From assembly GCA_947466515.1 (NCBI GenBank), contig CANIEM010000011.1:1-41958 (forward strand): a stretch of DNA of 41,958 bases, written 5' to 3'. The DNA comes from Verrucomicrobia subdivision 6 bacterium. Lineage in GTDB: Bacteria; Verrucomicrobiota; Verrucomicrobiia; Methylacidiphilales; Verrucolacustridaceae. The notes below the pieces were generated by a model, which did no database searches, had not been told where the DNA came from, and was given only the letters and a program-made list of their open reading frames with translations. Positions 25,173 to 34,382 of this stretch are shown here, in pieces. Each line of letters begins with the position of its first letter. The first letter of the stretch is position 1. Position numbers and translations under genes: made by a program.

Positions 25173-27977
25173 GTGATCCGTCCCGTCGAGTGGCTTCGCA
25201 TCCGAGGAGCACGACAACATAATCTTGCCAATCTCTCCGTTGATATTCCACGCCACCAACTCGTAGTCTTCACTGGCCCATCGGGCTCAGGAAAATCCTC
25301 CCTCGCTTTCGACACCATCTATGCCGAAGGGCAACGGCGCTATCTCGAAAGCCTCTCCGCCCACGCCCGCCTTCACCTCGAACGTCTCCCTGCTACCGCC
25401 ATCGATTCCATCGAAGGCCTTTCTCCTACCCTCGCCGTCGAGCAACACCACTCCAACAGCTCTGCCCGATCCACTCTCGCCACCTCCACCGAAATCCACG
25501 ATCACCTCCGCATTCTCTTCGCCACAAATGGTACCCCACACGACCCGAAAACAGGTCGCCCCCTCCGCTCTTCCTCGCCCCAAGAGATCGTCGAACAGAT
25601 GATTCAGGAAGGTGCAGGTCGCCCAGCCGTCATCCTCTCTCCTATCCAAGCAGCCGACCCTTCGCGCTTAAAAAAAGAAGGATTCGTCCGTGCTCGCCAT
25701 CAAAACCAACTCGTCGAAATTGCCACCCTTCCCACAGAAACCGATCTCCTAGAACTCGTCATCGACCGAATCGTTCTTCAATCCTCAGCTCAAGCTCGCC
25801 TCGCTGATTCGATTGAACTCGCCCTCCGCCTCGGCCAAGGCCGTTTCAAAGTCGCTTTCACTTCACCCGACTTCTCCACTCTTCTTAAACTTCCCGATCT
25901 TACTTTTTCTACCGAGCCCGAGGATCCCGAAACCGGATACCGTGCTCCCCGCCTCACCCCACGCCACTTCTCCTTCAACAGCCCAGAAGGTGCCTGCCCC
26001 ACCTGTTCAGGCCTCGGCACCCGCCTTGCCCCCGATCCAGACAAGATTTTGCCTAATCCATCCCTCTCTCTCGATCGGGGTGCCATCGCCCCTTGGAATC
26101 GCGCTAATCCAAAAATGCGCGCCTTCTACCGCAATCTCGGACGCCATCTTTCAGCCCACTTAAAAATCGATTCCGCCACGCCACTTTCTTCATGGCCAGC
26201 CTCCGCCAAGAAATTCCTCCTCCACGGCTCCAAGGGACGCGTCGCTTCTTTAAAAAAACCCTTCGAAGGCCTTGTTCCCGAACTTCAACGCCAGTTCCTC
26301 AGCCTCAAATCCGAACCAGCACGCAACCGCCTCCGCCGTTTCTTCACTCCTACTCTTTGTACTTCCTGTAATGGAAAACGCCTCGCCCCTCCGTCTCTCT
26401 CCGTCACCCTTGGCGGTCTCCCAGGCCAAGGTCACGATATCGCCTCATTTTGTGCTCTCTCTATATCCCATGCCCAAGATTGGCTTTCCCAGCTTCATCC
26501 CACTTCTGGTCCCTCCGCCCACGCCTTCGAACCACTCCGCCAAGCACTCCTACAGCGTCTCGGTTTTCTTCAACAACTCGGTCTCGGATACCTCACCCTA
26601 GATCGTGCCATGGACACTCTTTCTGGAGGGGAATCTCGCCGTGCACGACTCGCCACTCAAGTCGGCGGTGGCCTCACTGGGGTTCTCTACGTACTTGATG
26701 AACCCAGCATCGGTCTTCACCCCACCGATCATTCTCGCCTCCTCGATCTTCTCTTCCATCTCCGCGACCTTGGAAACTCCCTCATCCTCGTCGAGCATGA
26801 CGAAGAAACGCTCCGACGCGCCGACCACCTCATCGAGTTCGGACCTGGCGCAGGTTCCGAAGGAGGCCACCTCGTAGCTCAAGGTACCCCCAAGGAAATC
26901 GCCAAACGCACCGACTCACTAACGGGTGCTTTTCTTTCAGGCCGCAGAAAAATCTCTTTCCCGACTCGCCCCTTCCATCCTAGAGACTGGATCCACCTCC
27001 GTGGGGCCTCAGCTCATAACCTTAAGAATGTCGACGCCTCTATCCCCCTCGGATTCCTCACCTGCGTCACAGGGGTAAGTGGCTCGGGTAAAAGTACTCT
27101 TATTTTCGATACACTGGCTCCCGCTCTCCTTCGACACTTCGGTGGCCCCAACTCTGCCCCTACTCCAGGACACTTTACCCACCTCGAGGGCGCCCATCTT
27201 GTCTCCCGTGCCCTTGTTATCGATCAAACACCCCTCCCACGGCTCTCCCGTTCTAATTCCCTCACCATTCTCGGAGTCTTCGATGATCTCCGCCAACTCT
27301 TCGCTACCTTACCTGCCGCCAAGGCCCGCGGCTTTGGTCCCTCCCGCTTCAGCTTTAACCTTCGCGGGGGTCGCTGTGAAACCTGCTCAGGCCACGGAGA
27401 AATCGCCGTTCAACTTCAGCTTCTCCCTGAAGCCATAGCACCCTGCTCCACCTGCCAAGGCCTCCGCTATAACCGTGAAACTCTTGCCATCACCTACCGC
27501 GGTCACTCGATCGCCGATATTCTTAATCTCTCCGTCGATCGCGCCCTCCACCTCCTTCGCCCAATTCCAAATCTCGCTCAGGCTCTCCTTGCATTGCAAA
27601 AGGTCGGACTCGGCTACCTACCCATCGGTCAGTCCGCCGAACGACTTTCAGGGGGAGAAGCCCAACGAGTCCGCCTCGCCTCCGCCCTCGCCCACCGCAC
27701 CTCAGGTCCCTCCATCTACCTGCTCGACGAACCCACTACAGGACTTCACCTTTCCGAAGTGGACCGACTCCTCTCAGTTTTCTTCGATTTATGCCAATCT
27801 GGCCATACTCTCATCGTCGTGGAACATCACCCCGACATCATCCGCCACGCCGATCATATCCTCGATCTCGGACCAGGAGGAGGAAACGAAGGCGGTCGCC
27901 TCATCGCCTCAGGACCGCCAGCCGCCATTGCCCGCTGCACGGAAAGTCTCACCGCTCGTGCTCTACTCCAAAAATGA
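25173..27977 (+). CDS. uvrA: UvrA-family excinuclease ATPase (divergent)
   Basis: UvrA is the damage-sensing ATPase of nucleotide excision repair, acting with UvrB. I start at GTG 25173 (934 residues, close to the usual 940), because the frame further upstream overlaps rpmA and lacks family sequence. Both ABC halves are complete: Walker A GPSGSGKS (35-42) and later GVSGSGKST, signatures [12 protein letters not shown] and [12 protein letters not shown], and Walker [10 protein letters not shown] and LDEPTTGLH. Zinc cysteine pairs are present (CPTC, CTSC, CETC, CSTC). The segments [19 protein letters not shown] and [12 protein letters not shown] depart from the usual EQKSTS-RSTVGT-TEI and DQSPIGRTPRSNP. 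It may therefore be a second, UvrA2-like copy. It ends in an ATGA overlap with the TPR gene. Confidence 0.85.
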   Translation: MIRPVEWLRIRGARQHNLANLSVDIPRHQLVVFTGPSGSGKSSLAFDTIYAEGQRRYLESLSAHARLHLERLPATAIDSIEGLSPTLAVEQHHSNSSARSTLATSTEIHDHLRILFATNGTPHDPKTGRPLRSSSPQEIVEQMIQEGAGRPAVILSPIQAADPSRLKKEGFVRARHQNQLVEIATLPTETDLLELVIDRIVLQSSAQARLADSIELALRLGQGRFKVAFTSPDFSTLLKLPDLTFSTEPEDPETGYRAPRLTPRHFSFNSPEGACPTCSGLGTRLAPDPDKILPNPSLSLDRGAIAPWNRANPKMRAFYRNLGRHLSAHLKIDSATPLSSWPASAKKFLLHGSKGRVASLKKPFEGLVPELQRQFLSLKSEPARNRLRRFFTPTLCTSCNGKRLAPPSLSVTLGGLPGQGHDIASFCALSISHAQDWLSQLHPTSGPSAHAFEPLRQALLQRLGFLQQLGLGYLTLDRAMDTLSGGESRRARLATQVGGGLTGVLYVLDEPSIGLHPTDHSRLLDLLFHLRDLGNSLILVEHDEETLRRADHLIEFGPGAGSEGGHLVAQGTPKEIAKRTDSLTGAFLSGRRKISFPTRPFHPRDWIHLRGASAHNLKNVDASIPLGFLTCVTGVSGSGKSTLIFDTLAPALLRHFGGPNSAPTPGHFTHLEGAHLVSRALVIDQTPLPRLSRSNSLTILGVFDDLRQLFATLPAAKARGFGPSRFSFNLRGGRCETCSGHGEIAVQLQLLPEAIAPCSTCQGLRYNRETLAITYRGHSIADILNLSVDRALHLLRPIPNLAQALLALQKVGLGYLPIGQSAERLSGGEAQRVRLASALAHRTSGPSIYLLDEPTTGLHLSEVDRLLSVFFDLCQSGHTLIVVEHHPDIIRHADHILDLGPGGGNEGGRLIASGPPAAIARCTESLTARALLQK

Positions 27978-30472
27978 AAAGACTCGCTCTACTTCTTTTT
28001 TTCGTTCTGCCCTTCGTTCTTGTCGTCGCCACGGCTACCGCCGAGTTACCCAAAGAACTCCGTACCGCCGAGGTCATGATCCAAGACGGCCTGGGCCGAG
28101 ACGCCATCCCCCGATTGCGCACCTATCTAACTAAAAATAACTCCACCCCTCAGCCCTATGCTCAACTTCTCCTCGCAGAAGCGCTCCTCAGTGATCACCG
28201 CCCCGACGAAGCCCTCACCGCCTTGCCAAAAACTCCTCCCACCGAACTCGATATCCGATGCCGCCTCGTTCGCGCCTCTTCTCTTTCCGAACTGGGTCGC
28301 TGGAAGGAAGCCGCCACAAATTGGAAAGAGCTAAAATCGAAAGATCTCACACCCGCAGTCGCTTCCCAAATTAAACTCGGCCTCGCCACCGCTTATCTCA
28401 ATCAAAACGAACGCTCTTTAGGAATCAAAGAGCTGCGAGAAATACTTAAAGAGCCAGGCCAAGACTCTGCTCGTCTCCTTCTCGTCAAAGCTCTCCTTGC
28501 CGAAGGCCAACCGGATGAAGCGGAAAAAGAACTATCCGCCTTCCCCGAAAACACCCCGACCCCCGTTCAAGCCGAGGCTCGCTACTGGAACGCCGAGATT
28601 CTCACCACCCGCGGCAAGCCCAATGAGGCCCTCGAACTTCTTCGTAAAGTCATCTCCGATGGAGCTGGCGTTACCCGTGACGTTCTCGCCCAGGCCTGGA
28701 TGGCCATAGGGCGTATCGACCGCGCCCGCGACAAACCAGCAGATGCCACCACCGATTTTGAGAAAGCACTTGATCAAGGGGGCGAACCCGAGACCTATCT
28801 CACCGCAGTGCGTGAGTACCTTTCCTCCTCTCAGGCTTCCCAAGCCCTCCCCACCGCCACCCTCCACCTGCGTGACTCGATTCGTGAACGAGAAGGAGAC
28901 GACGAAAAGCGCGGTCGCTTCGCTCCTGGCCTCCTTCTTCTTGCTGCTACCACCCTCGACGCAGGAAATGCCGAAGCCGCTGCCGCCGATCTCGATACTT
29001 TAATAAAAACCTATCCAGCCTCCCCCGCGGTTCCTGGCGCCCAACTTCTCCTCGCGGAAGCTTTACTTAAACAAGGACAACAACCAGCGGCTCGTGAACA
29101 AATCCGTTCCCTACTTAGCCGTGAGAATCTTTCACCCCAGATCATCTACCAAGGCCGCGCCGCCCTCGCAGATCTTCTTACCCAAGAAGGCAAACATAGC
29201 GAAGCCTCCTCCCTCTGGGAGCAGGCCGCTCAAACTGCTCCCGACTCCGCTTCCGCCGAAAATGCACTTTTCAATGCCGCCCTTTCCGCCGCCCGCCAAC
29301 CCGATCCCCCTTCGTTCCTCCGCTTGGAGGAAGTTTTTACCAAACGTTATCCCGAAAGTAATCGTCGAGCCGCTCTAGCCCTTGAACGCGGACGAATGCT
29401 CGAGTCCAAAGGCGACTCCGCTGCCAGTCGGTCCGCCCTCGCGGAAGTCGCTAAACTCCCTGGCGCCGATTCTCTTCAACCTGAAGCCACTTTGCGCCGA
29501 GCCAGTTCCCTTCTTCGCACCGGAGACTATCCCGCCGCCGTAATTGCTTTCGCTGAATTCGAAAAGCAGTTTCCCAATTCTCCTCTTCTTCCCCAAGCCA
29601 TGGCCTCAGGTATTGAAGCCCGCCTCAGATCGCGCGAACTCACTGGAGCCCAAGCGCGTACCGAGTTTGCTAAAATTCTCGCTCGCTTTCCCACCAGCAC
29701 CCTCGCCCCTGCCCTCGCCTTTCAGATTGCCCAAACCCACTATGAAGAACGAAATCATGGGGAGTCCCTTACAGCTTTTCGTGAAATGGCAGCCAAGTTC
29801 CCCAAAGATCCACTCGCCGACGACGCTCTCTACTACGCAGGACTGAGTGCCCTCGCTCTAGGCAACCCTGAAGAAGCGGTAAAACTCTTTCGCGCACTTC
29901 CCGAGGCTTCGCCTCTGCGCCTCGACGCCCGTCTCGCTGAAATCGACGCCTGCCGAGCTTCAGGCGACTACGCAGGAGGGCTACAAATCGCCAGCTCCCT
30001 ACTCGCCAACCGCAATCCCGACCAGCGCCCTTGGGTCGAAATAACCAAACGCAGACTCGCCTGCGAATTCGCGCTTGGAGGAAACGATCGAGCCAGCCTT
30101 GAGCGGGCCACTTCCACCGCGTCCGCTCTGCTCGCTAGCCCCGCCGCCGATGCCTCAGATAAAAACGAGGCAGGATTTATTCGGGGCAAGTGTCTCGAAC
30201 AGCTCGGCCGGGACGAAGACGCCCTTCAAGCCTACCTCGATGTTCTCTATGCGAGACTGGGTTCTCCTGCCGCAAATCCTACTCAGCCCGAATATCTCTG
30301 GTTCGCTCGCGCTGGAGCGGAGGCCGCTCGCATCCAAGAGAAAAAGGGTGATTTCCGAGGAGCCTTAGCCATTTACAGGATTCTTGAAAACGCTGGAGGC
30401 CCCAACCAAGCCGCCTTCACTAGGAAAATCGAAGACCTTCGTAACCGTCATTTCCTCTGGAGCGAACAGTAA
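27974..30472 (+). CDS. Large exported TPR-repeat protein
   Basis: This 832-residue protein has a signal peptide ([23 protein letters not shown]) and then many tetratricopeptide-type helical repeats through most of its length. Recognisable units include QPDEAEKELSAFPE, GKPNEALELLRK, NPEEAVKLFRALPE and GRDEDALQAYLDVLYAR. No enzymatic domain is visible, so it is probably a periplasmic or outer-membrane scaffold for protein interactions. The ATG overlaps the uvrA stop (ATGA), so the two are translationally coupled. The frame is open further upstream inside uvrA, which I reject. The partner is unknown. Confidence 0.85.
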   Translation: MKRLALLLFFVLPFVLVVATATAELPKELRTAEVMIQDGLGRDAIPRLRTYLTKNNSTPQPYAQLLLAEALLSDHRPDEALTALPKTPPTELDIRCRLVRASSLSELGRWKEAATNWKELKSKDLTPAVASQIKLGLATAYLNQNERSLGIKELREILKEPGQDSARLLLVKALLAEGQPDEAEKELSAFPENTPTPVQAEARYWNAEILTTRGKPNEALELLRKVISDGAGVTRDVLAQAWMAIGRIDRARDKPADATTDFEKALDQGGEPETYLTAVREYLSSSQASQALPTATLHLRDSIREREGDDEKRGRFAPGLLLLAATTLDAGNAEAAAADLDTLIKTYPASPAVPGAQLLLAEALLKQGQQPAAREQIRSLLSRENLSPQIIYQGRAALADLLTQEGKHSEASSLWEQAAQTAPDSASAENALFNAALSAARQPDPPSFLRLEEVFTKRYPESNRRAALALERGRMLESKGDSAASRSALAEVAKLPGADSLQPEATLRRASSLLRTGDYPAAVIAFAEFEKQFPNSPLLPQAMASGIEARLRSRELTGAQARTEFAKILARFPTSTLAPALAFQIAQTHYEERNHGESLTAFREMAAKFPKDPLADDALYYAGLSALALGNPEEAVKLFRALPEASPLRLDARLAEIDACRASGDYAGGLQIASSLLANRNPDQRPWVEITKRRLACEFALGGNDRASLERATSTASALLASPAADASDKNEAGFIRGKCLEQLGRDEDALQAYLDVLYARLGSPAANPTQPEYLWFARAGAEAARIQEKKGDFRGALAIYRILENAGGPNQAAFTRKIEDLRNRHFLWSEQ

Positions 30473-30508
30473 TTTTCTCACCCTGCCGCCCCCTGCCCCA
30501 AAGAATCC

Positions 30509-31954
30509 CTACCCCTTAGCAAAACCCGCTTTACCGTCGAAATTATATAACCCCTCTGTTTTGACAAACTCCACTCCCGCCTGAGTCATCTTCTCCAACA
30601 ATTTGACCACCGCCGTATGGGTAATTGATCCTTTACCCTCCGGAAGATGGAACCGACAAGCCGTCGAATCCACCGTGAACGTCTCTTTATGCCCTTCAGG
30701 CCAAACCTTCATCCCGCGATTCGACAACGATTCTAACTTCAAACCATCCCCAGCCAAAGGCTGCAACTTCTTCGCCAACTCATCCATCGTTCCTGTCGGC
30801 CAACATACAAATACATCTACCCCCACCAACTCTCTCTTCGAACTATCCCGTTTGTAAGCAGGTCGCGTGGTTAAAGGCCGAGACGGGGCCTTGCTATAGT
30901 CCACCGGTTTCAAATGCTTCGGCTTTTGCCCAATCCTTGCCACCACCGCTGCGGCAAACTCCTTCGTCCCCACCTTCTCCTTACTCACCCCCTCTTTGAA
31001 AATATCGTAGGTGTGAACCCCATCTTCAATCGTCTTCAACCAAGCGTTATGCACCTTTTCAGCCACATCCGCCTGACCTATGTGCACCAGCATCTGCACC
31101 GCCCCCAGAAATAATCCCGACGGATTCGCCAAGTTCTGGCCCGCCCTTCGCGGAGCCGACCCGTGAATCGCCTCAAACATCGCGCACCCATCCCCAATGT
31201 TGGCCGAACCTGCCAAACCAACCGACCCCGCAATCTGCGCCGCCACATCTGAAAGAATATCCCCGTACAGGTTTGGCATGACGATGACATCGAACGCTTC
31301 AGGAGTATCCGCCAACTTCGCCGCCCCGATATCCACAATCCAGTGCTCCTTCTCAATCTCCCCATACTCCGCTCCAATCTCATCAAACACCTGATGAAAA
31401 AGACCATCAGTCATCTTCATGATGTTGTCCTTAATAAAGCAGGTCACCTTTTTACGGCCATAAGCCCGCGCATACTCAAATGCATAACGCACAATCTTCT
31501 CGCAGCCTGGACGACTAATCAGCTTCAGACACTGCATCACATCATGCGTCTGCCGATGCTCTATCCCTGAATACGTGTCCTCCTCATTTTCCCGAACAAT
31601 CACTACATCCATTCCAGGATGCTTCGTCCGAATGTAAGGCGCGTAAGCAATACAGGGGCGAATGTTGGCATAAAGCCCGAATGCCTTGCGCGTTGTCACG
31701 TTTAAACTTTTGTAACCCCCACCCTGCGGAGTCGTAATCGGTGCCTTTAAAAACACCTTCGTCCGTCGAAGAGAATCCCAAGCCGAGTCTTCAATCCCCG
31801 CACTGTTACCCCTCAAATAAACTTTCTCCCCAATCTCAATCTCTTCGATCTCCAACCGCGCACCACCTCCCTTGAGAATACTCAAAGTCGCTTCCATAAT
31901 CTCAGGACCGATCCCATCTCCGCGGGCCACCGTGATTGAAGTAGTCTTTGACAT
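30509..31954 (-). CDS. icd: NADP-dependent isocitrate dehydrogenase, long form with C-terminal extension
   Basis: This enzyme oxidatively decarboxylates isocitrate to 2-oxoglutarate in the TCA cycle. The 481-residue protein is longer than the E. coli type (416). It has a core of about 340 residues (GDGIGPEI, ANIRPC, the long VRENEEDTYSGIEHRQT, MPNLYGDILSDVAAQIAGS) and a C-terminal extension from about 360 (ELVGVDVFVCWPTG onward), as in Thermus and Rickettsia enzymes. The core excludes isopropylmalate dehydrogenase in my reading, though the folds are shared. The ATG at 31954 is used; the TTG just before it is an alternative. Confidence 0.9.
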   Translation of the reverse strand: MSKTTSITVARGDGIGPEIMEATLSILKGGGARLEIEEIEIGEKVYLRGNSAGIEDSAWDSLRRTKVFLKAPITTPQGGGYKSLNVTTRKAFGLYANIRPCIAYAPYIRTKHPGMDVVIVRENEEDTYSGIEHRQTHDVMQCLKLISRPGCEKIVRYAFEYARAYGRKKVTCFIKDNIMKMTDGLFHQVFDEIGAEYGEIEKEHWIVDIGAAKLADTPEAFDVIVMPNLYGDILSDVAAQIAGSVGLAGSANIGDGCAMFEAIHGSAPRRAGQNLANPSGLFLGAVQMLVHIGQADVAEKVHNAWLKTIEDGVHTYDIFKEGVSKEKVGTKEFAAAVVARIGQKPKHLKPVDYSKAPSRPLTTRPAYKRDSSKRELVGVDVFVCWPTGTMDELAKKLQPLAGDGLKLESLSNRGMKVWPEGHKETFTVDSTACRFHLPEGKGSITHTAVVKLLEKMTQAGVEFVKTEGLYNFDGKAGFAKG

Positions 31955-32051
31955 CAACGTAAAGTATTGCGGTTCAGCATCCTGCGGTCAACGCCAAATC
32001 ATCTTCTCTTCATCGCTTGAGCCTACCCCTTGAGGAAAGTACTCTCACTAA

Positions 32052-32744
32052 ATGCGTATCTTGCTCTATTTAGCCCTGCTGGCCCTTGGGCAACCCATCG
32101 CGCAGGCCCACGACATCGTTCTCATCTCTGGAGGTCCCGCCCTACGTTCCTTTGAAAGATATCGCACCGCCTCACACGATAAGTACTGGGGTAACTTTAT
32201 CGACTCCGCCATCCTGCGCGCCAAGGAACTGCAACTCACTGTTGCGCCCACAGATCAAATCGTCTGGCTTGTTTTTCGTCCAAGCTATCAACGCCGCTCC
32301 CAAGAAGATCAAGATGACTACCTTAAGATTCTCGAAGAGCGTGGCCTGAAGGCCGGAATCACCCCAATCTACTTTGATAACAAAACTCAACTCTTCACTC
32401 TCTTGCGCCGAGATGGCTCCAAAGAAAAACCTAAAATATCCCGCCTCGAATATTTCGGTCACTCCAATAAGAAATGCTGGATGTTTGACTACAGCAACCG
32501 AGTCGATGGAGGCGCCCTCGAACCTCTCGTCGTTCATGTCGATGACCTCGACCAAATCTCAGGGAAGAGTTTTACCTCCAATGCGGAATGCATCAGCTAC
32601 GGTTGCCACTCGGGCGAGGAATTTTCCCAGCGCTGGCGAATGATTGTCGGTCGTCCCATGATCGGTGCCGTTGGTAAAACGGACTACAGCGAAGGGGGCA
32701 TCCCCAAGCTCTCCACCGGAAAAGGCGGCACATGGGCCTTCTAG
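32052..32744 (+). CDS. Secreted protein with a possible caspase-like His/Cys pair
   Basis: This 230-residue protein has a signal peptide (MRILLYLALLALGQPIAQA, cleavage before HDIV). I do not recognise a named family. LEYFGHSNKKCWMF places His137 after a beta strand, and CISYGCHSGEEFSQRW places Cys185 after another. This matches the His-then-Cys strand-end arrangement of caspase-fold proteins such as DUF4347 and C80 peptidases. The Asp-rich VHVDDLDQISG lies between them. If active it could be a periplasmic or extracellular cysteine peptidase; the fold call is inference. The stop overlaps the next gene by 13 bases. It is divergent from icd across a 97-base gap. Confidence 0.75.
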   Translation: MRILLYLALLALGQPIAQAHDIVLISGGPALRSFERYRTASHDKYWGNFIDSAILRAKELQLTVAPTDQIVWLVFRPSYQRRSQEDQDDYLKILEERGLKAGITPIYFDNKTQLFTLLRRDGSKEKPKISRLEYFGHSNKKCWMFDYSNRVDGGALEPLVVHVDDLDQISGKSFTSNAECISYGCHSGEEFSQRWRMIVGRPMIGAVGKTDYSEGGIPKLSTGKGGTWAF

Positions 32745-33349
32745 CCACTCTCGTTCTCATCACTCTTTTGCCCTGCCTCTGCTTCGCTCCTCCCTTACCT
32801 CTTCGCTCCAGCTCCGCTTCTTCAACAAATCCTACCACATCTGTGGTGACCGACCCCACTCCAGAAGAAAAAGTACCCGCCGAAGAATCGGAGGAAGAAG
32901 TGCGCCCACCCACAACCGAGAAAGTAATGCGCGCGACTCTTCCCGCCGCCCATACTCCCGCCAAGCATGGCCGAACCGATGGCCCCTACCTCATTGCCCA
33001 GCGCACTATCGTGGAGGACTACTGCGGTTGGGGTTGGGTGCGCAAAGAAAACCAGACCTGGCGACAAGCCACTTGGATCGCCATCGAAGGAACCCCCAAC
33101 CTGTGCCCTATCCCCCATACCTTCTTACCCAAACCAGAAGATGATAAGAATCAGCAGTACAGGTTTTATGGCGAGTTTGCTCCGTACCGCGCCTACGAAC
33201 CACAAGCTGATATGTGGGTCGATGTCTTCATTCTTAAGGGATTCATGAGCATGGGCCCAGCCGAACCGATCCGGCGCGACCCCCCCGCCCAAGCCAGCTC
33301 CCGGCCCAACCGCTTTGCCGAGCGGGGAGCGAATATGCTCAAGCCTTGA
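32732..33349 (+). CDS. Secreted Pro-rich protein, unknown
   Basis: This 205-residue protein has an export signal (MGLLATLVLITLLPCLCFA), a low-complexity Ser/Thr/Pro/Glu linker (about 25-65), and a compact domain with two cysteines (VEDYCGWGWVRKENQTW and TPNLCPIPHTFLP). It ends in a Pro/Arg-rich tail. I do not recognise the domain. The start lies inside the previous gene (13-base overlap), so the two secreted proteins are probably made together and may act as a pair. The short gap to rpmG does not show whether rpmG has its own promoter. Confidence 0.7.
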   Translation: MGLLATLVLITLLPCLCFAPPLPLRSSSASSTNPTTSVVTDPTPEEKVPAEESEEEVRPPTTEKVMRATLPAAHTPAKHGRTDGPYLIAQRTIVEDYCGWGWVRKENQTWRQATWIAIEGTPNLCPIPHTFLPKPEDDKNQQYRFYGEFAPYRAYEPQADMWVDVFILKGFMSMGPAEPIRRDPPAQASSRPNRFAERGANMLKP

Positions 33350-33383
33350 CCGCAAAGACCAGATCCGTTAAAGTATCCATCTA

Positions 33384-33548
33384 ATGCGTGAGCAAGTTAT
33401 CTTAGAATGCACCGAAGCCCGTGCCGAGGGAAAGCCCCCGTCCCGCTACTTCGGCACTCGGAACAAAAAGCTAAAGAAAGAGCGGATCGAACTCAGAAAG
33501 TTCAACCCCTTTCTTCGTCGTTACACTCTCCATCGCGAGAAAAAATAA
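33384..33548 (+). CDS. rpmG: Ribosomal protein bL33 (zinc-free type)
   Basis: This 54-codon gene is short enough to be missed by length filters. It translates to [20 protein letters not shown], then [20 protein letters not shown], then [14 protein letters not shown]. The RYFGTRNKK and [18 protein letters not shown] segments are diagnostic of bL33. Only one cysteine (Cys9) remains of the four that bind zinc in the C+ form, so this is a C-minus type. It stands alone, 34 bases after an exported-protein gene, away from the usual rpmB partner. Confidence 0.95.
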   Translation: MREQVILECTEARAEGKPPSRYFGTRNKKLKKERIELRKFNPFLRRYTLHREKK

Positions 33549-33613
33549 ATCATTGGCTTGGGCTAATGCCCGCACACTGCCCCTAACGGGCACCCCGCTT
33601 CCTTCTGTCCCTC

Positions 33614-34369
33614 CTAGCCTATTTGCGTCAAAATCTCGGGCTCACCCTCTGTAATCAGAATAACATGCTCAAAGTGAGCTGAATCCCGCCGGTCTGCGGT
33701 CACTGCGGTCCATCCATCCTTCATAATCCGTACCTCGTCGATTCCCTCATTAACCATCGGCTCGATTGCCAAGGTCATTCCAGGACGAAGAATAGGCCCT
33801 GAGTTCGCTCGACCAAAATTAGGGATCTGCGGTTCCTCATGGAGCTTCCTTCCCACACCGTGCCCAACAAACTCTTTTACCACACTATATCCCGCTGCCT
33901 TTACCGTTGTTTCAACAGCGTGACTGATTTCTCCCAATCGAGCACCACTTCTCGCCTTTTGGATTCCAGCGAGCAACGAGGCCTGCGTCCGCTCAAGTAG
34001 TTTCTGGCGAGCAGGAGTAATCGCCCCTAACCCCACGGTTGTCGCCGTGTCTCCAACCCAGCCATTTAATAAAATACCCACATCCAGTTTCACCACATCC
34101 CCGTAGGCCAACCGCCTAGACCCACCGATCCCGTGAACTACCTCCTCATTGACGGAAATACAAAGTTGTCCAGGAAACTTGCGATACCCAAAAAAAGCAC
34201 TCCGCGCCCCATATTGATTGATAATCTGCCCCGCCCACTCATCTACCTGCCCTGTGGTCAAGCCAGGTTCTAATCGCAGGACTAAATCCTCCAGAATTTT
34301 ACGGGCCAATCGACAACTGGCCCGCATCCCCACGACCCCCGCCGCATCCTTGATCGGAATCGTCGGCAT
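33614..34369 (-). CDS. map: Methionine aminopeptidase, type I
   Basis: Map removes the initiator methionine from nascent proteins. The 251-residue protein shows the metal ligands in DVGILLNGWVGDTATTV, FVGHGVGRKLHEEPQIPN, AIEPMV and the closing HFEHVILITE. It lacks an N-terminal zinc or SH3 extension (type Ia). It follows secY by 13 bases. The adk gene that often stands between them is absent, and infA and rpmJ do not follow. Confidence 0.97.
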   Translation of the reverse strand: MPTIPIKDAAGVVGMRASCRLARKILEDLVLRLEPGLTTGQVDEWAGQIINQYGARSAFFGYRKFPGQLCISVNEEVVHGIGGSRRLAYGDVVKLDVGILLNGWVGDTATTVGLGAITPARQKLLERTQASLLAGIQKARSGARLGEISHAVETTVKAAGYSVVKEFVGHGVGRKLHEEPQIPNFGRANSGPILRPGMTLAIEPMVNEGIDEVRIMKDGWTAVTADRRDSAHFEHVILITEGEPEILTQIG

Positions 34370-34382
34370 GGCCCAAGGGGCC

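Noticed and set aside
33560-33571. GGGC-TAAT-GCCC hairpin between rpmG and map
   Set aside because: Only four base pairs with no T-run; too weak to call a terminator.
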